Part shown: piece after piece, positions 22,488 through 33,578 of the stretch | How the letters are laid out: each line of letters starts with the position of its first letter | How positions within the stretch are numbered: the stretch's first letter is position 1 | Assembly (NCBI GenBank): GCA_017506865.1 | Contig: JAFCMP010000552.1 | Location: 372,001 to 436,000 of the forward strand | DNA length: 64,000 bases | Source: Tribonema minus | Lineage: Eukaryota; Sar; Xanthophyceae; Tribonematales; Tribonemataceae | Direction of reading: 5' to 3' | Notes under the pieces: model-generated | Database searches by the model: none | What the model was told of the DNA's origin: nothing | What the model saw: the letters and a program-made list of their open reading frames with translations, nothing else | Translations under genes and position numbers: made by a program

Positions 22488-23520
22488 AAGTGTCGCTCGG
22501 CACTGCCGGCGATGGTTATTGGCGCCACTGCTGCTGTCGAGGCGTAATGCAGTAGTAATTTTGGTGGCACCGAGTCGCAGAGTTCACAACCTCTTTGCAC
22601 TCGTTGTGCTGTTGCATACGGCTCTGTGTTACCTGAGATGCTGCATGGCATTGTGCTGAGTGGCAGAGCTTCTTACAGTAGGCATACTTTCACAATGCAT
22701 CAACGACATGGCCTACGTTTGTGATTTTACCAACCAGAAAGAAATATGTACCGTGATGAGTGATTGACAGGTTATGACCAACAGCAACTGGCGTCATATG
22801 AGATGAGGATGAGCACTGAGCGATGTGCACAGCTGCCTGACGCACAGATGACGACTTCCACATGAGCCAAGCAGGTAAAGCGAAAGCATGTGCAGCGCCA
22901 AACACAATCGAAAAAACAGTGTACAGCCCGCCCTCTACATGTAGCAATCGCGCGCACAGTCCCGCGCTGTGCTGCGCAGGAATGCGGCGGCGGCGGCGGC
23001 AAGCGCGCGCGGTGCGCACGCCGCAACGCCGCGCGGCTCGCTGAGCGCAGGCTTTACTGTAGTCTATGCGCACGCCACATGCGTCTAGTCTATGTTGTCC
23101 CCCTCTTCCTTCATCCCCTTTACGACAGCCACAGCAGCACAGAGGGGATGCGGGGGGGGGGGGGGGTATAAGCAGCAAGCGCGCCGTCCCTACCCCCCCC
23201 CCCTCCCCTGTGCTCCCAGTTCTCACCCGCACATTACACAGAGCACATGGAAGTATTGTGGTTGACGTCGCAAAATCCCAGGCCCCCCAACGCACAACTG
23301 ATAGTCTATGACACAACCACACCACTGCTGACCGACATCCCGTCTGGTCCCCACATTCGCCCCAATGCTGCGTGATTTGTTCCACCGCGCTGCGCCGCTG
23401 GTGCATTTGCACTTGCAGCGAGCCAGTGTTCATTAACCGCGCACGGCTCCAGTGATCACCGACGCACGCAACTGCCTCTGCCAGCGCTGCGGACAGTTAC
23501 GACAGCAGCGGCGGCGACAC
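22488..23520. other. Convergent intergenic gap
   Basis: Between the 3' ends of the TTLL9-like gene and the small membrane-protein gene. It holds a G run at about 23152-23166 followed by a C run at about 23195-23204, which could pair. No convincing gene. Confidence 0.5.
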
Positions 23521-25012
23521 TCACGCAAAGCTGTGCGCGTACTCGCGGTCCTCGTCCTCGTCATCTTCAACATTGAGGTTGGCGTCAGCGTCGCCGCCGC
23601 CGCCGTCCGCGCCGCCGCCGCCGGCGTCGGCGCCCATGCGCGTGCGCGTCGCGCGGTAGTGCGCCTTGAGGCGCGCGCAGCGGCGGAACGCGTCGGAGCT
23701 GCCGCGCTGCGCGGGCAGGCCCTTGCTCACGCGCTCGTCCAGGTCCTCCTGCAGGCACGCGAGGCGCTGGTCGAGCGCGATGATGTCCCAGACCTGGGGG
23801 GGGGGGGGGTTAAAGTTGAATTTGAGGTTGAAGTTTGTTTGCAGGGATTGGGGTGGTGAGATGGCAATGATATGCGCCGCGGCGCGCACGCGGTAGAGGT
23901 CGCCTGCGGGACGTTGGTGGACTTGGCGATGCAATGGCGACATTGTGTCCAAGGGACTGCAGCTGCAGCGATGGACCGAAAATTCAAGTGCCAGCTGCAC
24001 AGACACCAGGGCGAGCGACCAGTGCCGGCCCCTGGTGAAGTTCACGCTGCCGCAGGCTGAGGGGAGAAAATGAGCCCCATGCACACGAGAAAAGTGTTTG
24101 CGTCCTGAGTATGCAGTGCTGGCAAGAAGAGAGCCAGCTGCCACAATTACGATCCCATCACAGCACATGGCTGCGCAGCAGCGGAGGCAGCCTTTCTACT
24201 TGCGCAGTGTTGGCATGACGACGCCCCCAGAGACCACAAAATCACCGCAGCTCCTGTGCGATGGAAACAGAAGCTGCTCTCACGTCCAATGTGGTCCCGA
24301 CCGATTCACGAGCGCACTAGAGAAGGACAACGAGAATTATCGCTGCCATACGCGGTCTGCCGTCACCTCAACCGCTAGCAGTCAGTCACCAATGTACCTT
24401 CTCGTGCCCGTCCACGCTGTGCCCGTGGCCGACGGAGAACCTGCCGATGCGCGCGCCCATCTCGCGCTTCGCCGCGGCGAGGTGACTCGCGGCGGCGAGC
24501 ACGCCATCGTCCCCCGTCACGCGCGCGATCTCCGCGACGATGCCGTCGAGCAGCAGCTCCGGCGCCGCGATCTGCGCCGCGTCGAGCGCCTCCACGTAGC
24601 GCACAGACACGCGCTCGTGCCAGCTGACGCGCTTGCGCTGCGGCGCGCCGCTGCCGCTGCCGCCGCCGCTGCTGCCGCCGCTGCCGCCGCCGGCCTCAAC
24701 GTCATCGCGCGCCGGCGATGGCTCGCGGGTGCTCGGCGCCGCGCCGCCGTAGCTGCCGTCCTTAGCTCCGGCGCCGCTGTGATTGGCGAATGAGAAGGCT
24801 GCCATGACGCTCAGGACGAGCGCTGCCACGCCCACGACGGCGCCGCGCGGCGCGTCGGGCGCGTACATGAACATGTCGTCCTTGGCGGTCGCTGCAGGGG
24901 CCTGCGGGGCGCTTGGGTCGGATTTCCTGGAGTGGTGTCTGCGGCGGCGGTGACGACGGTGGCAGAGCGTCTGTGAGGGGTGTGCGCTGAGGCGAGTCGT
25001 GAGGCGAGACAT
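23521..25012 (-). CDS. Small single-pass membrane protein of unknown function
   Basis: Two-exon model: 25012-24398 and 23793-23521 (minus), phase 0, 295 aa. Exon 2 follows a C-homopolymer tract plus CAG. The N-terminus is basic (His/Arg run). One membrane helix (GAVVGVAALVLSVMAAFSF, about residues 58-76) is followed by a Gly/Ser linker, then helical segments (VRYVEALDAAQIAAPELLLDG; IIALDQRLACLQEDLDERV) and a Gly/Asp-rich acidic tail ending YAHSFA. The start is uncertain: another frame begins at 25073 with a Ser/Pro-rich protein-like stretch (SDSPDVSPHDSPQRTP) and may be a real upstream exon joined by a short intron. No family recognised. Confidence 0.55.
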
Positions 25013-25928
25013 CAGGTGAGTCACTTAGTGAGTCATTGGGCTTGAGATACGACAGGGCGCGCGCGCAGCGCATGGCCACTGCATGGCCGCATGGGGGGAA
25101 GGGATGGTTCCATGCCTTGCAAGCCTTCGCGTGGCGCCGCGGTGGTCTGCGGAAGGCGCCTGTGCCACTGCTGCGACTGGTGAGCGATGGCCGTAGCCGA
25201 GAAGGACGTGCTGATCAGCACTGCATATGACTGATACTGTGCAACGTCGGCCTTGACCGCCAGCCATCTTCTTGTTGATCCATGAGCGGGTACGTTGCGA
25301 AGGAATGGGCGTCGTGGCCTGAACTGAAATCGAGTACTACGCCCCTTTCACTTTAAGCCGAGCCAACTTCGTTCGCAAAGCTGATCTGTCGCAAGGCTTA
25401 TCTGTGCAAGCATGATGTGAAACGCACCATGCATTTCACAATTAGCAAGCAAGGAGAGATTCTGGGCCCTCGAGTAACTGCCATACGTGTGCGATGCCGA
25501 CGCCACCATGCGCAACATGAGCTGTTGCGTTTGTTGGACGCATGTCATACCACACTGCATGCACTAATGCTTTATAAATGATCAGTATTGCGTCAGTCAT
25601 GTGCACACTGTGGACAGCACTATGATGCACATATATGAGGGCACGTGGCTTCTTCATGCAGCACCGTCAGCGGCAGAGGGGCTGCCGTCACTGATAATAC
25701 CAGAACAGCTTATGTGAACCATGCTCAGGCATACATCATAAGCAGGGCCGCCTAGCAGCACCATAGAGAGAACATTGAGGCGCTTGTTGTTGCAGTAGGA
25801 CGCCCTACCTGGGCTGCCGCCAGCGACCTCTCGCCTTGTCGCGCCTCATGATACACATCTGGCTTGCTACGCCAAGGGCGCAGGCTCACACGCGGGAGAT
25901 CCCTAGGCCGCTCGCATGGTGGCTAGCG

Positions 25929-25978
25929 GTGTGTGAAACAATTTCACACACGGCTGTGTGTGAAACAATTTCACACAC
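25929..25978. repeat. Two tandem perfect 23-base palindromic hairpins
   Basis: GTGTGTGAAA-caa-TTTCACACAC occurs twice (25929-25951 and 25956-25978), separated by ggct. Arms are ten bases with a three-base loop. The unit repeats every 27 bases, about 410-460 bases upstream of the casein-kinase start codon. It may be a protein-binding dyad or a hairpin. Confidence 0.85.
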
Positions 25979-26005
25979 GGCTTTCCGCGACTCAGGTGAA
26001 TTCAT

Positions 26006-26031
26006 GAACGTTCCGCCGAATTTGAACGTTC
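26006..26031. promoter_or_regulatory. Heat-shock-element-like double GAAcgTTC
   Basis: GAACGTTC occurs at 26006-26013 and 26024-26031 with an extra GAA between (26018-26020). GAAnnTTC is the core heat-shock-factor site. The spacing is not the perfect five-base period. It lies about 360 bases upstream of the casein-kinase ATG, next to the palindromes. Confidence 0.4.
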
Positions 26032-26387
26032 GGCACTCGTCACACCGGGAGCACGGAGCACTGTTGTCAAGAAACGCCTCTTGTGAGTTGCTCTGATGAA
26101 TGCCTTCATGGCGGCCAAGCAGACATACATCAGCGCGTCACGAGGCCTGCAAAGGAGCTAGCTGGTGCAGTGCCGGACGTCCTATAGCCCAGGCATCTCA
26201 GAGTGGCGTACACCCGCCGTAAAACACGTGCGAGCGCAAAGGAAGAGGCAGCAGACGTGGAGAGCGGCACGCGATGAGACGAGCTCGCCTGCGAGCATAG
26301 CAAGGAGTCGCAGGCATACAAATTGGAGCCATGGCATAGAACCTCTGCACATACGTTCTCCCCCAACGGCAGCGCGAGAGGCGCGCC

Positions 26388-28034
26388 ATGAGCGTGAGTG
26401 CGCAGAGCAATGGCAGCGGAGGGGTTGGCACCATCATAAATGACCAATACAGGATTAGCAAGAAGCTGGGAGGAGGCTCTTTTGGAGACATATACCTGGG
26501 AATAGGGCAGCAAGGGGAAAAGGTGGCGATCAAGTTCGAAAAGCACACCACACGATGTCCCCAGCTGAGACATGAGTACAAGGTCTATCGGGAATTGCAA
26601 AACTGCGAGGGCTTTGGACGAGTGTACTACTTCGGAACGCACAACTCGGGCTTCAATGTCATGGTGAGTGGATTGACAGAATATTACTTGAAACTTTTTG
26701 ACAAGTACCAAGGCTTGTCACATGTCGCTGTTGAAGTGAACAGTGGTAGTTGTGCATGTAGCAAAAGGCACACCTCGAATGCGCAAATATGATGCATGAA
26801 ATGACACCAGCACGACTGGCAGAGCTAGTTGATGGCTTGCTCAAGCCTGGTGGACATCGTGAACGCAGCAGGCTGCTCGTGTGGGACAGGTTTTGATGAC
26901 AAAGAGAGGCTGGCAATAGCTGCAATGCGCTCCGCATCATGTGCCTGGAGTGTGTACCTGATGAGAGGACACTGCAGCACACCTCCTCGCAGTTGTGCCA
27001 CCCTGCTGTGGTGTACAGCGCCTGAGTCGCCCTACGAGTCACTCGCCTGTTGACTTGTGTATGCCGACTCAGCTGGAGAGAGTAATCAGGTGTGCCTCTC
27101 AGTTGTGGGCCACTACAGTAGTGTATGGCTACGTCATGGTCCAATGCTGCGAGACGCTATCCCAAGGTTCTTTCTGTGTAGGAACAGCACGCGTTTAATC
27201 ACTTCTTTGCGATAGAACAAGGTGGCATGCGACGTGCTATACTTGCGCCGTCCGTGCGCGGACTGGCAGCGTACTGCAAGTCTATACCTACATACCGTTT
27301 AGACAAGTGAACCGCTGACGTCAAGGGGACAGCGTGACCTCAGTGCATGGTGTTCACAAAGCGTACAGGCTGCAACGCACGCATCATTCGCCCTCACCAT
27401 TTTGATGACTTCCAGAGCGCGATTCACTGTACAATCCGCGGCGCAGTGGTCAATTGCACACACATACACCACATGACCAGTGATTGCAAGTATCATCCCC
27501 CAGTCTGCGAAGTGTGCACTCGTGCGCCATAGCTGCACCCTCATGCAAAAGTGCACTGGGCCAACACGGCGTTCGCTGCAGTGCGGCGAATTGGATCGTC
27601 AGCGACAGTCGCATGCACGCAGAGCTGCGCTCACGTGCAGGCTCACCTCTGCATTGGCTCTGCACCCGTGCATGACGTCACTGGCGCTACCGCCATGCCG
27701 TAACACGTCGTCACTGCGGGCGCGTCATGGCGCCTTTCCTAGCGCAGCCCCCTTCCCAACGACCCCGTGCACGCACGCCGCTGTGAAGCAGCGTCACTGC
27801 ACCCCCTACACAGCCAGCGTACACTGCGCAGCGTTAACAGGCATGCACTTGCGTCACCGCGCGCTCATCGTCGCCCCCGCTCGCGCGCGCACGCAAACGC
27901 GCGCAGGTCATGGACCTCCTGGGCGGCTCCCTGGAGGACCTCTTCACCAAGTGCGGGCGGCGCTTCAGCTTGAAGACGGTACTTCAAGTCGCCGACCAGC
28001 TGCTGGAGCGCATCGAGACGATGCACAACCGCCA

Positions 28035-28065
<31 letters not shown>

Positions 28066-29463
28066 TTTGTGCTCGGGCCCGGGCGCGGCTGCCAGACCGT
28101 CTTCAGCATCGACTTCGGGCTGAGCACGCGCTACCGCCACCCGCGCACGCTGCAGCACATACCGTACCGCGAGGGGCGCAGCCTCACGGGCACGCCGCGC
28201 TACGCGTCCATTAATAACCACCTCGGCGTGGAGCAGAGCCGGCGCGACGACCTCGAGAGCATCGGCTACGTCCTCATCTACTTCCTCAAGGGCAGCCTGC
28301 CGTGGCAGGGGCTCAAGGCGCGCAACGCCAAGCGCAAGTACAAGATGATCCTCGAGCGCAAGCAGGCCATCTCGATACAGCAGCTGTGCCACGCGCTGCC
28401 GCAGCAGTTCGCGGAGTACCTCGCGTACTGCCGCAGCCTCAAGTTCGAGGCCAAGCCCAACATCTCGTACCTGCGCGGCCTCTTCCGCGAGCTGTACAAG
28501 GGCCAGGGCTTCGGCCCCGGCCCCAACGGCCTCCTCGAGTGGGACTGGACCAAGTTTGAGGCGGCGGAGGCGGCGGACGGCGCAGACATCGACGGCGCCA
28601 ACACGCCGCACATGCTGGCGTCGTCGGGCCTCGGCCGTGCCGGCGGCGGCGGCACGGAGGCGGTGTCCTCGCCGTTCAACGCGGCGGGCACGCAGCGCGC
28701 GACGGCGGGCACGCCCGCGCGCTCCTCCGCGCTTGGCTACGGCAGCGGCGACCTCATGCTCGACGGCATCGCCGGCGGCGGCGGCACGCCGCACGCCGTG
28801 CCGCGCCTCGCGCACACGCCGGAGGCGCAGTCCGCCGCCGCCCCGCCGCCGCAGCACTCACTGCTCGGCGGCATGCGCATGCCCTCCGCCGCCGCCGCCG
28901 CAGCGCAGCAGGAGGCGGACATTGGCTGGGGCGCCGGCGCCGCCGCTGCCGCCGCCGCGGCCGCGCACAGCGGGTACAGCACATACCCGCAGGCGGCGGC
29001 GGCGGCGGTGCCGCGGGCGTCGGGCGTGGCGGGCGACTCTCCGCGGCGGGACGCGGCGGCGGCTGCGGGCAAGGACAACGCGCGGTCGTCGCCGGCTGCG
29101 CAGTCCTCGTCGGGGGGGTGGGGCATGTGGAACCTGCGCGCGAAGAGCAGTGGCGGGGGGTTCTGGGGCGGCGGCGTGCGCGGGTGGAGCGGCCGCGACG
29201 CTGGCGGCGGCGGCAGCGGCGCGCAGTCGCACGGCCACGAGGCAGCGGCGGGCGGCGGCGGCGGCGGCGCGGCGACGCCGCCGCTGGCAGGAGCGGCGGG
29301 CCTTGCAGGCGGCGCCAAGGCCACAACGCGGCCGCACACGGCGCACGGCGGGCGCGTAGAGGTACTGGGCTCGCCGGCAGCGGTGGCGGCGCCGGGGCAC
29401 GTGGTCGCCAGCGCGCGCGGCGTCATGCGCTACCGCGAAGAGCAGGGGCGCAGCAGCGGCGCA

Positions 29464-29494
<31 letters not shown>

Positions 29495-29952
29495 GGACGC
29501 TGCCCATGCACAGCGCGTGGGCGGGGTCGCCGGGCGCCGCGGCGGGCGCGGCGGCGGCGGCAGCGGCGGCGGCGGGCGGGTACAAGGTGATGGGGGTGAG
29601 CGCGGCGCGGCCAAGCAGCAGCGGCGGCTGGGACCGGCAGCCCAGCGCGAGCACGGGCAGCGGCGCATATGGCGGCGGCGGCGGCGTTGCTGCCGGCCGG
29701 CCCAGCACCAGCGCCGGCGTCACAGCGGGATCCGCGCGGAACCCGTACGTGCACGGCGGCATCGGCGCGGGAGGGGGGGGCGGCGCGGTGGTGACGGCGT
29801 CGTCGCTGCTGTCCGGCGGCGGCGGCGGCAGCGGCAAGCTGCAGCAGCGGCCCGTGTCGGCGGCGCGGAGCCGCGGGCAGGGGGTCGTGGTCCCCTCTAG
29901 AAAGAAGTTTATGCGACCGCCGACCGCGTTTGCCGCGGGGGTTAATTATTGA
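26388..29952 (+). CDS. Casein kinase 1 family Ser/Thr kinase with long Ala/Gly-rich tail
   Basis: Two exons, 26388-26663 and 27907-29952, phase 0 ([17 protein letters not shown]), 773 aa. Kinase domain about residues 20-300: the P-loop [17 protein letters not shown] lysine, [11 protein letters not shown] catalytic loop, IDFGLSTRY metal motif, [15 protein letters not shown] (the CK1-specific form of the APE region) and [13 protein letters not shown]. This is the CK1 delta/epsilon/alpha class, acting in cytosol and nucleus in signalling, clock or flagellar control. The tail (about residues 320-773) is low complexity, rich in Ala, Gly and Ser, and much longer than in animal CK1; its function is unknown. 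A G run in the 3' UTR starts near 29960. The intron is 1.2 kb. Confidence 0.93.
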
Positions 29953-31031
29953 GGGGTACGCGGGGGGGGGGGGGGGGCGTCTCTGCGTGTGCATCGTGCC
30001 AGTGTACAGTACGTTTGGTGTTGTCCGTTGGGTTTGTCTGTGTCTGAGATTGGGGGCGGGCATGGGGGGGGGGGGGAGGGGGGGGGCGCGCATGGGGTCC
30101 GTCCGTGCACACATTAGAGCGATGACCGGGCACCAAAAGCGCTGCCAGCGCCGCCGGTGGCTTCGCGCAGCGTCGTGCGTTGCGCTCGTTCGCAGCCCCT
30201 CGGATACAGGCCCTCGGCTGCCTGTGGCTACCTTCAGTAATACAATTCCGACATTATGATGCGCTGGGTGTGCCTTTTGTAGCGGCTGTGCTGAGCGGTG
30301 GCCAAGTGTGTTGGTCATGAAAGGGAAAGTGTGCCTGCGCTTGCCCAACATTGCACCAGATTTAAAAACAACCTGCTTGCCACTGGCATACTGCTCCTCG
30401 ACATTTCGTTGTGAGCAGCACAGGAGAATCATGACATGATATTAGCCGCGACAACCTGTTGCAATTTGAGTTGAACTTAGAGAATTATTTGCATCAAAAC
30501 TTGAACTATGCAAACTTCAACAAACGGAAGGCGTGATCTGCAAAACGGAGGATGCAGCACCTCGTGACGTTATCTGTCGCGTTAGCAACCTGCTGCACCA
30601 TGTCTACTGCTGCAAGCCTGGTCCGCAATTTTCTGTCGTCAAGCACCTTTTTTGTTGTGGGGTAAGTCAGCTTGTCACACCGTGTCTGTGACATGCGATA
30701 TCATGCGATGCGACGTGTGGCATTGGCAGTGCTCTGTGCACTTCAGCTTATAAAGCACGTGGCTGCGCTTGTTCAACGTAGTTCTCGCCGAGCAGTGAGT
30801 AGAAGCACATGGGGGCCCACAACACAGCAGCAGATGCACAAAAAATCGCCACTGCGCGGTCTGTGTTTTTGTCAGTTCAGTTGTGGTGCTTCGAACGGTC
30901 AAGAAATATCAGATAAAACATGGCATATAGCAGATGGCGCCTCTGTGAGTTGTTAACCGGTGGGCGTGGGCCAGAGGTCTCAGCTTTCCTGCCACCCCCG
31001 CTGCCAACATGCTCTGCAGGCACAACGGCCC
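29953..31031. other. Gap between casein kinase and CoA-binding gene
   Basis: Two G-homopolymer stretches (about 29960-29976 and 30064-30086) lie in the likely 3' UTR of the kinase. The remainder is AT-richer promoter-like sequence. An earlier 5' exon for the next gene could be hidden here. Confidence 0.45.
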
Positions 31032-32633
31032 ATGACGCAGATGCCATTGACACCATCATTGACCGCCTCCATTTGCTCTTCTGTGCTGCCATACAGCGCC
31101 ACCAATCGGCGGGACAAGTTTGGCAACAAGGTGAGCAGGCAGCAAGCGCGTGATTACAATCCTGGTCGGTTGCTGCGCCGCTGAAACAGAGGCTTCTGTT
31201 GCGAATGTAGCCTTGCATTGGTGCGATTGCGTTCAGCCTATGTAGTGGTTTACCGCCCGCTGGGACTCCCATTAAGGTCTTGACATCGCAATCCTGGCCC
31301 ACATGGAAGGAAGCATGTTTTTGCAGGGTACACAGATGCACATGAAGAGTATATACCTCAAGAGGTTGTTATAATGAGAATTAAAAGTCTGACAACAACA
31401 GGGTCACGCAGTGCCGCCATCACCTCCGCCGATTGGTCGGTGACGCCACACATGTTGGCATCTATGGCTCTCATGCAACAAGTCCGTCCTGCATGCCGCA
31501 GCGGCGCCGCACCCATCATCGCTCGCGTCTCGCCGACACACTGCGGGTAGGAGCACGCATTAGGGGCCGCAGCCTGAGTGCTCAACATCACTGAGGCGCA
31601 CGGCACCTGCCAGCGCACGCGACGGCGCTGACGCCGCACGCAACACGCATTTTCCTGCGGCTGCACCATGTGCGGTTTGCGCTGAGCGCTGCTGCCAGCC
31701 CCTCCATCCACCGCAAGTGTGCACTTCCGTCCAGGGGCTCTACGTATCGGGTGCCAGCTGGCAGACAGACCGCTGCCGGCGCTGCGCCGCTGGCTGCGGC
31801 ACACAGTACCTGAATAAACCCACGGGGTCTACTGAGCCCGCGCAGCACCAGCAAGCTCGCCCCTGTGCCCATGCGGCAGCTGCGATGCGCGCCGCGCGCA
31901 GGTCCTGCGCCCCTACCAGCAGCATGGCCGGGCGGTGAAAACGTGAGTGTAACTGCGGGGGGGGGGGGATTTTGGAGCGCACGCGCAGCAGCCAGCCGCA
32001 AGCCCCTGAGCGAAAACGTCGCGCGCTCACGCCCCCGCCGCGCCGCACCGCGCCTCGCGCCGCGCGCAGGTCCTGCGCTGCTACCAGCAGCACGGGCGCG
32101 CGGTGATGCCCGTCCACCCCGCGCTCGCCATTACGAAACAACTACTTCGTCCATCAGGTGCCAGCTGCCATGCCGGCGCTCCACTCCCAGCCCTGGAAGA
32201 CTCCACGATGTGCACCGAGCGCACGCACAAGGCTCATGACGCGCTCACGCAACCGCCGCGCCTCGCGCAGGTGCTGCGCTGCTACCAGCAGCACGGGCGC
32301 GCGGTGACGCCCGTCCACCCTGCGCTCGCCGCGATCGAGGGGCTGCGCGCGTACGCCGCGCTGCGCGACGTGCCTGCGGCGCTGCGGCCGCCGCTTGACT
32401 GCGGCGTCTCCGTCATCACGTCGCCGGCGGTTACGCTCGGCGTCGTGCAGCAGGCGCACGAGCTGGGGCTGCGCAAGCTGTGGCTGCAGCCGGGCGCGGA
32501 GAGCGAGGAGGTGGTGGCGCTGGCGGCGGCGCTCGGGATGGAGCTCATTTACGGCGGGCCGTGCGTGCTGGTGGAGCTCGGGTACGATGACGCGTGGGTG
32601 CCGCCGCCGCCGGAGCCAGCAAGCGACGCGTAG
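31032..32633 (+). CDS. CoA-binding-domain protein (YccU-like Rossmann fold)
   Basis: Two exons, 31032-31130 and 32271-32633, phase 0, about 153 aa. Exon 1 ends YSATNRRDKFGNK and exon 2 begins VLRCYQQHGRAVTPVHP. Together they match the N-terminal Rossmann strand and helix of CoA_binding_2 proteins (Pfam PF13380), which normally read VVGAS...KFGNKV. Then come GVSVITSPAVTLGVVQQAHE, LWLQPGAESEEVV and YGGPCVLVEL, the family hallmark. Such proteins bind CoA or related nucleotides, and their physiological role is poorly known. ATGs at 31032 and 31041 are both possible starts. The usual VVGAS is replaced by VLPYS. Ghost copies of exon 2 lie in the intron. Confidence 0.8.
31886..32130 (+). repeat. Two ghost copies of CoA-binding exon-2 5' edge
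   Basis: cgcgcaggt, then cctgcgc, then ctaccagcag recurs with flanks at about 31886-31940 and 32050-32130, before the true exon start at 32271. The second copy keeps about 60 exon bases and diverges after ctcgcc. Each carries its own CAG acceptor. Confidence 0.9.
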
Positions 32634-33578
32634 ATTTGATGTGTTTGTACTGGGGTGGGCGTTGCCTGCATATACTTCCATGTACATATATAAGCATATG
32701 TCACGTCAGGCGTAATGCGCATGGCTGGCTTCCACGGTGCTGGTGCGTGCACGAGCGCGCGAGAAATTAGTTGCGCCACTTTATGTAATTGTTGCATATT
32801 ACCAATGAGATGGTGATGACGGCATGGCATCATCCGGGTGTCAATGAAGCATTGTGTTGGACAAATCCCTGCGCTTTGTGCTTGAGCTGTGCTTGTTTGT
32901 GACGATTCATGTCTTGCGCCACGATCTGCAGCGACCTGCCAGTGCCGCAGTTGGAACATACGAGTGACCTGTCATGGTCGTATTCATCGAGTTTCGGCAT
33001 CCGAAAGAACTACTCAAGTGCCACACACACCTCCAGGAAGAAACAAGAGCATGCCTTCTCAGCCAGTCACAGATACAACAAGAGCACCCCGTTGATACAA
33101 CATAGGCACATAATGCACATGACTGTATTTGACTGTAAAGGCTGTGGTGAATCGCTCCTGTATCTGTTGGAAGCTGTCTAACAAAGATTGCTCAGTAGAG
33201 GTGCAGCATGTGCCCGTGGCGCTGAGCGCCTGCATCTCATGTAGACTGGTCGGTGCCGCGCGCTGCTCTGTTGGTTGCGCGCGCGCGTCATGCACAAGAT
33301 GGTTACATTGCGAGTAACTGCCGCCCCGCACCGCGCACATGCGCAAGTAGCCATGCGCTGCGTACGGCTGCCCTGGCGACGCGCTTTGCTGTGCATGGGG
33401 TCAGCGGTGATGACTGCACAAGATAGGGCGCAGCCGCAGCATTTTGACTCTAATAATCGTGTAATCCCCCCCCCCCCACACCCCCACCCCCGCACCCATA
33501 GTACACAAAATAAAACAGGGAGGGAGAGCCGGTAAAACCGCGCTCTGCACTCCTGCCGCCGCTGCCGCCTCCGCGCCC
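32634..33578. other. Convergent intergenic gap
   Basis: Between the 3' ends of the CoA-binding and UVR-ApaG genes. It has TATA-rich and low-complexity patches (near 32670-32700) and a C run near 33468. No gene seen. Confidence 0.5.

Larger units (their letters stand above)
25013..26387. other. Divergent intergenic region upstream of casein kinase 1
   Basis: 1.4 kb between two divergent genes, noticeably AT-richer than the coding regions. Apart from the palindromic and HSE-like elements listed separately I see no gene. Confidence 0.5.

Noticed and set aside
28858-30432. 524-codon minus-strand open frame
   Set aside because: Opposite strand of the GC-rich kinase tail and 3' UTR; Arg-run composition typical of a shadow.
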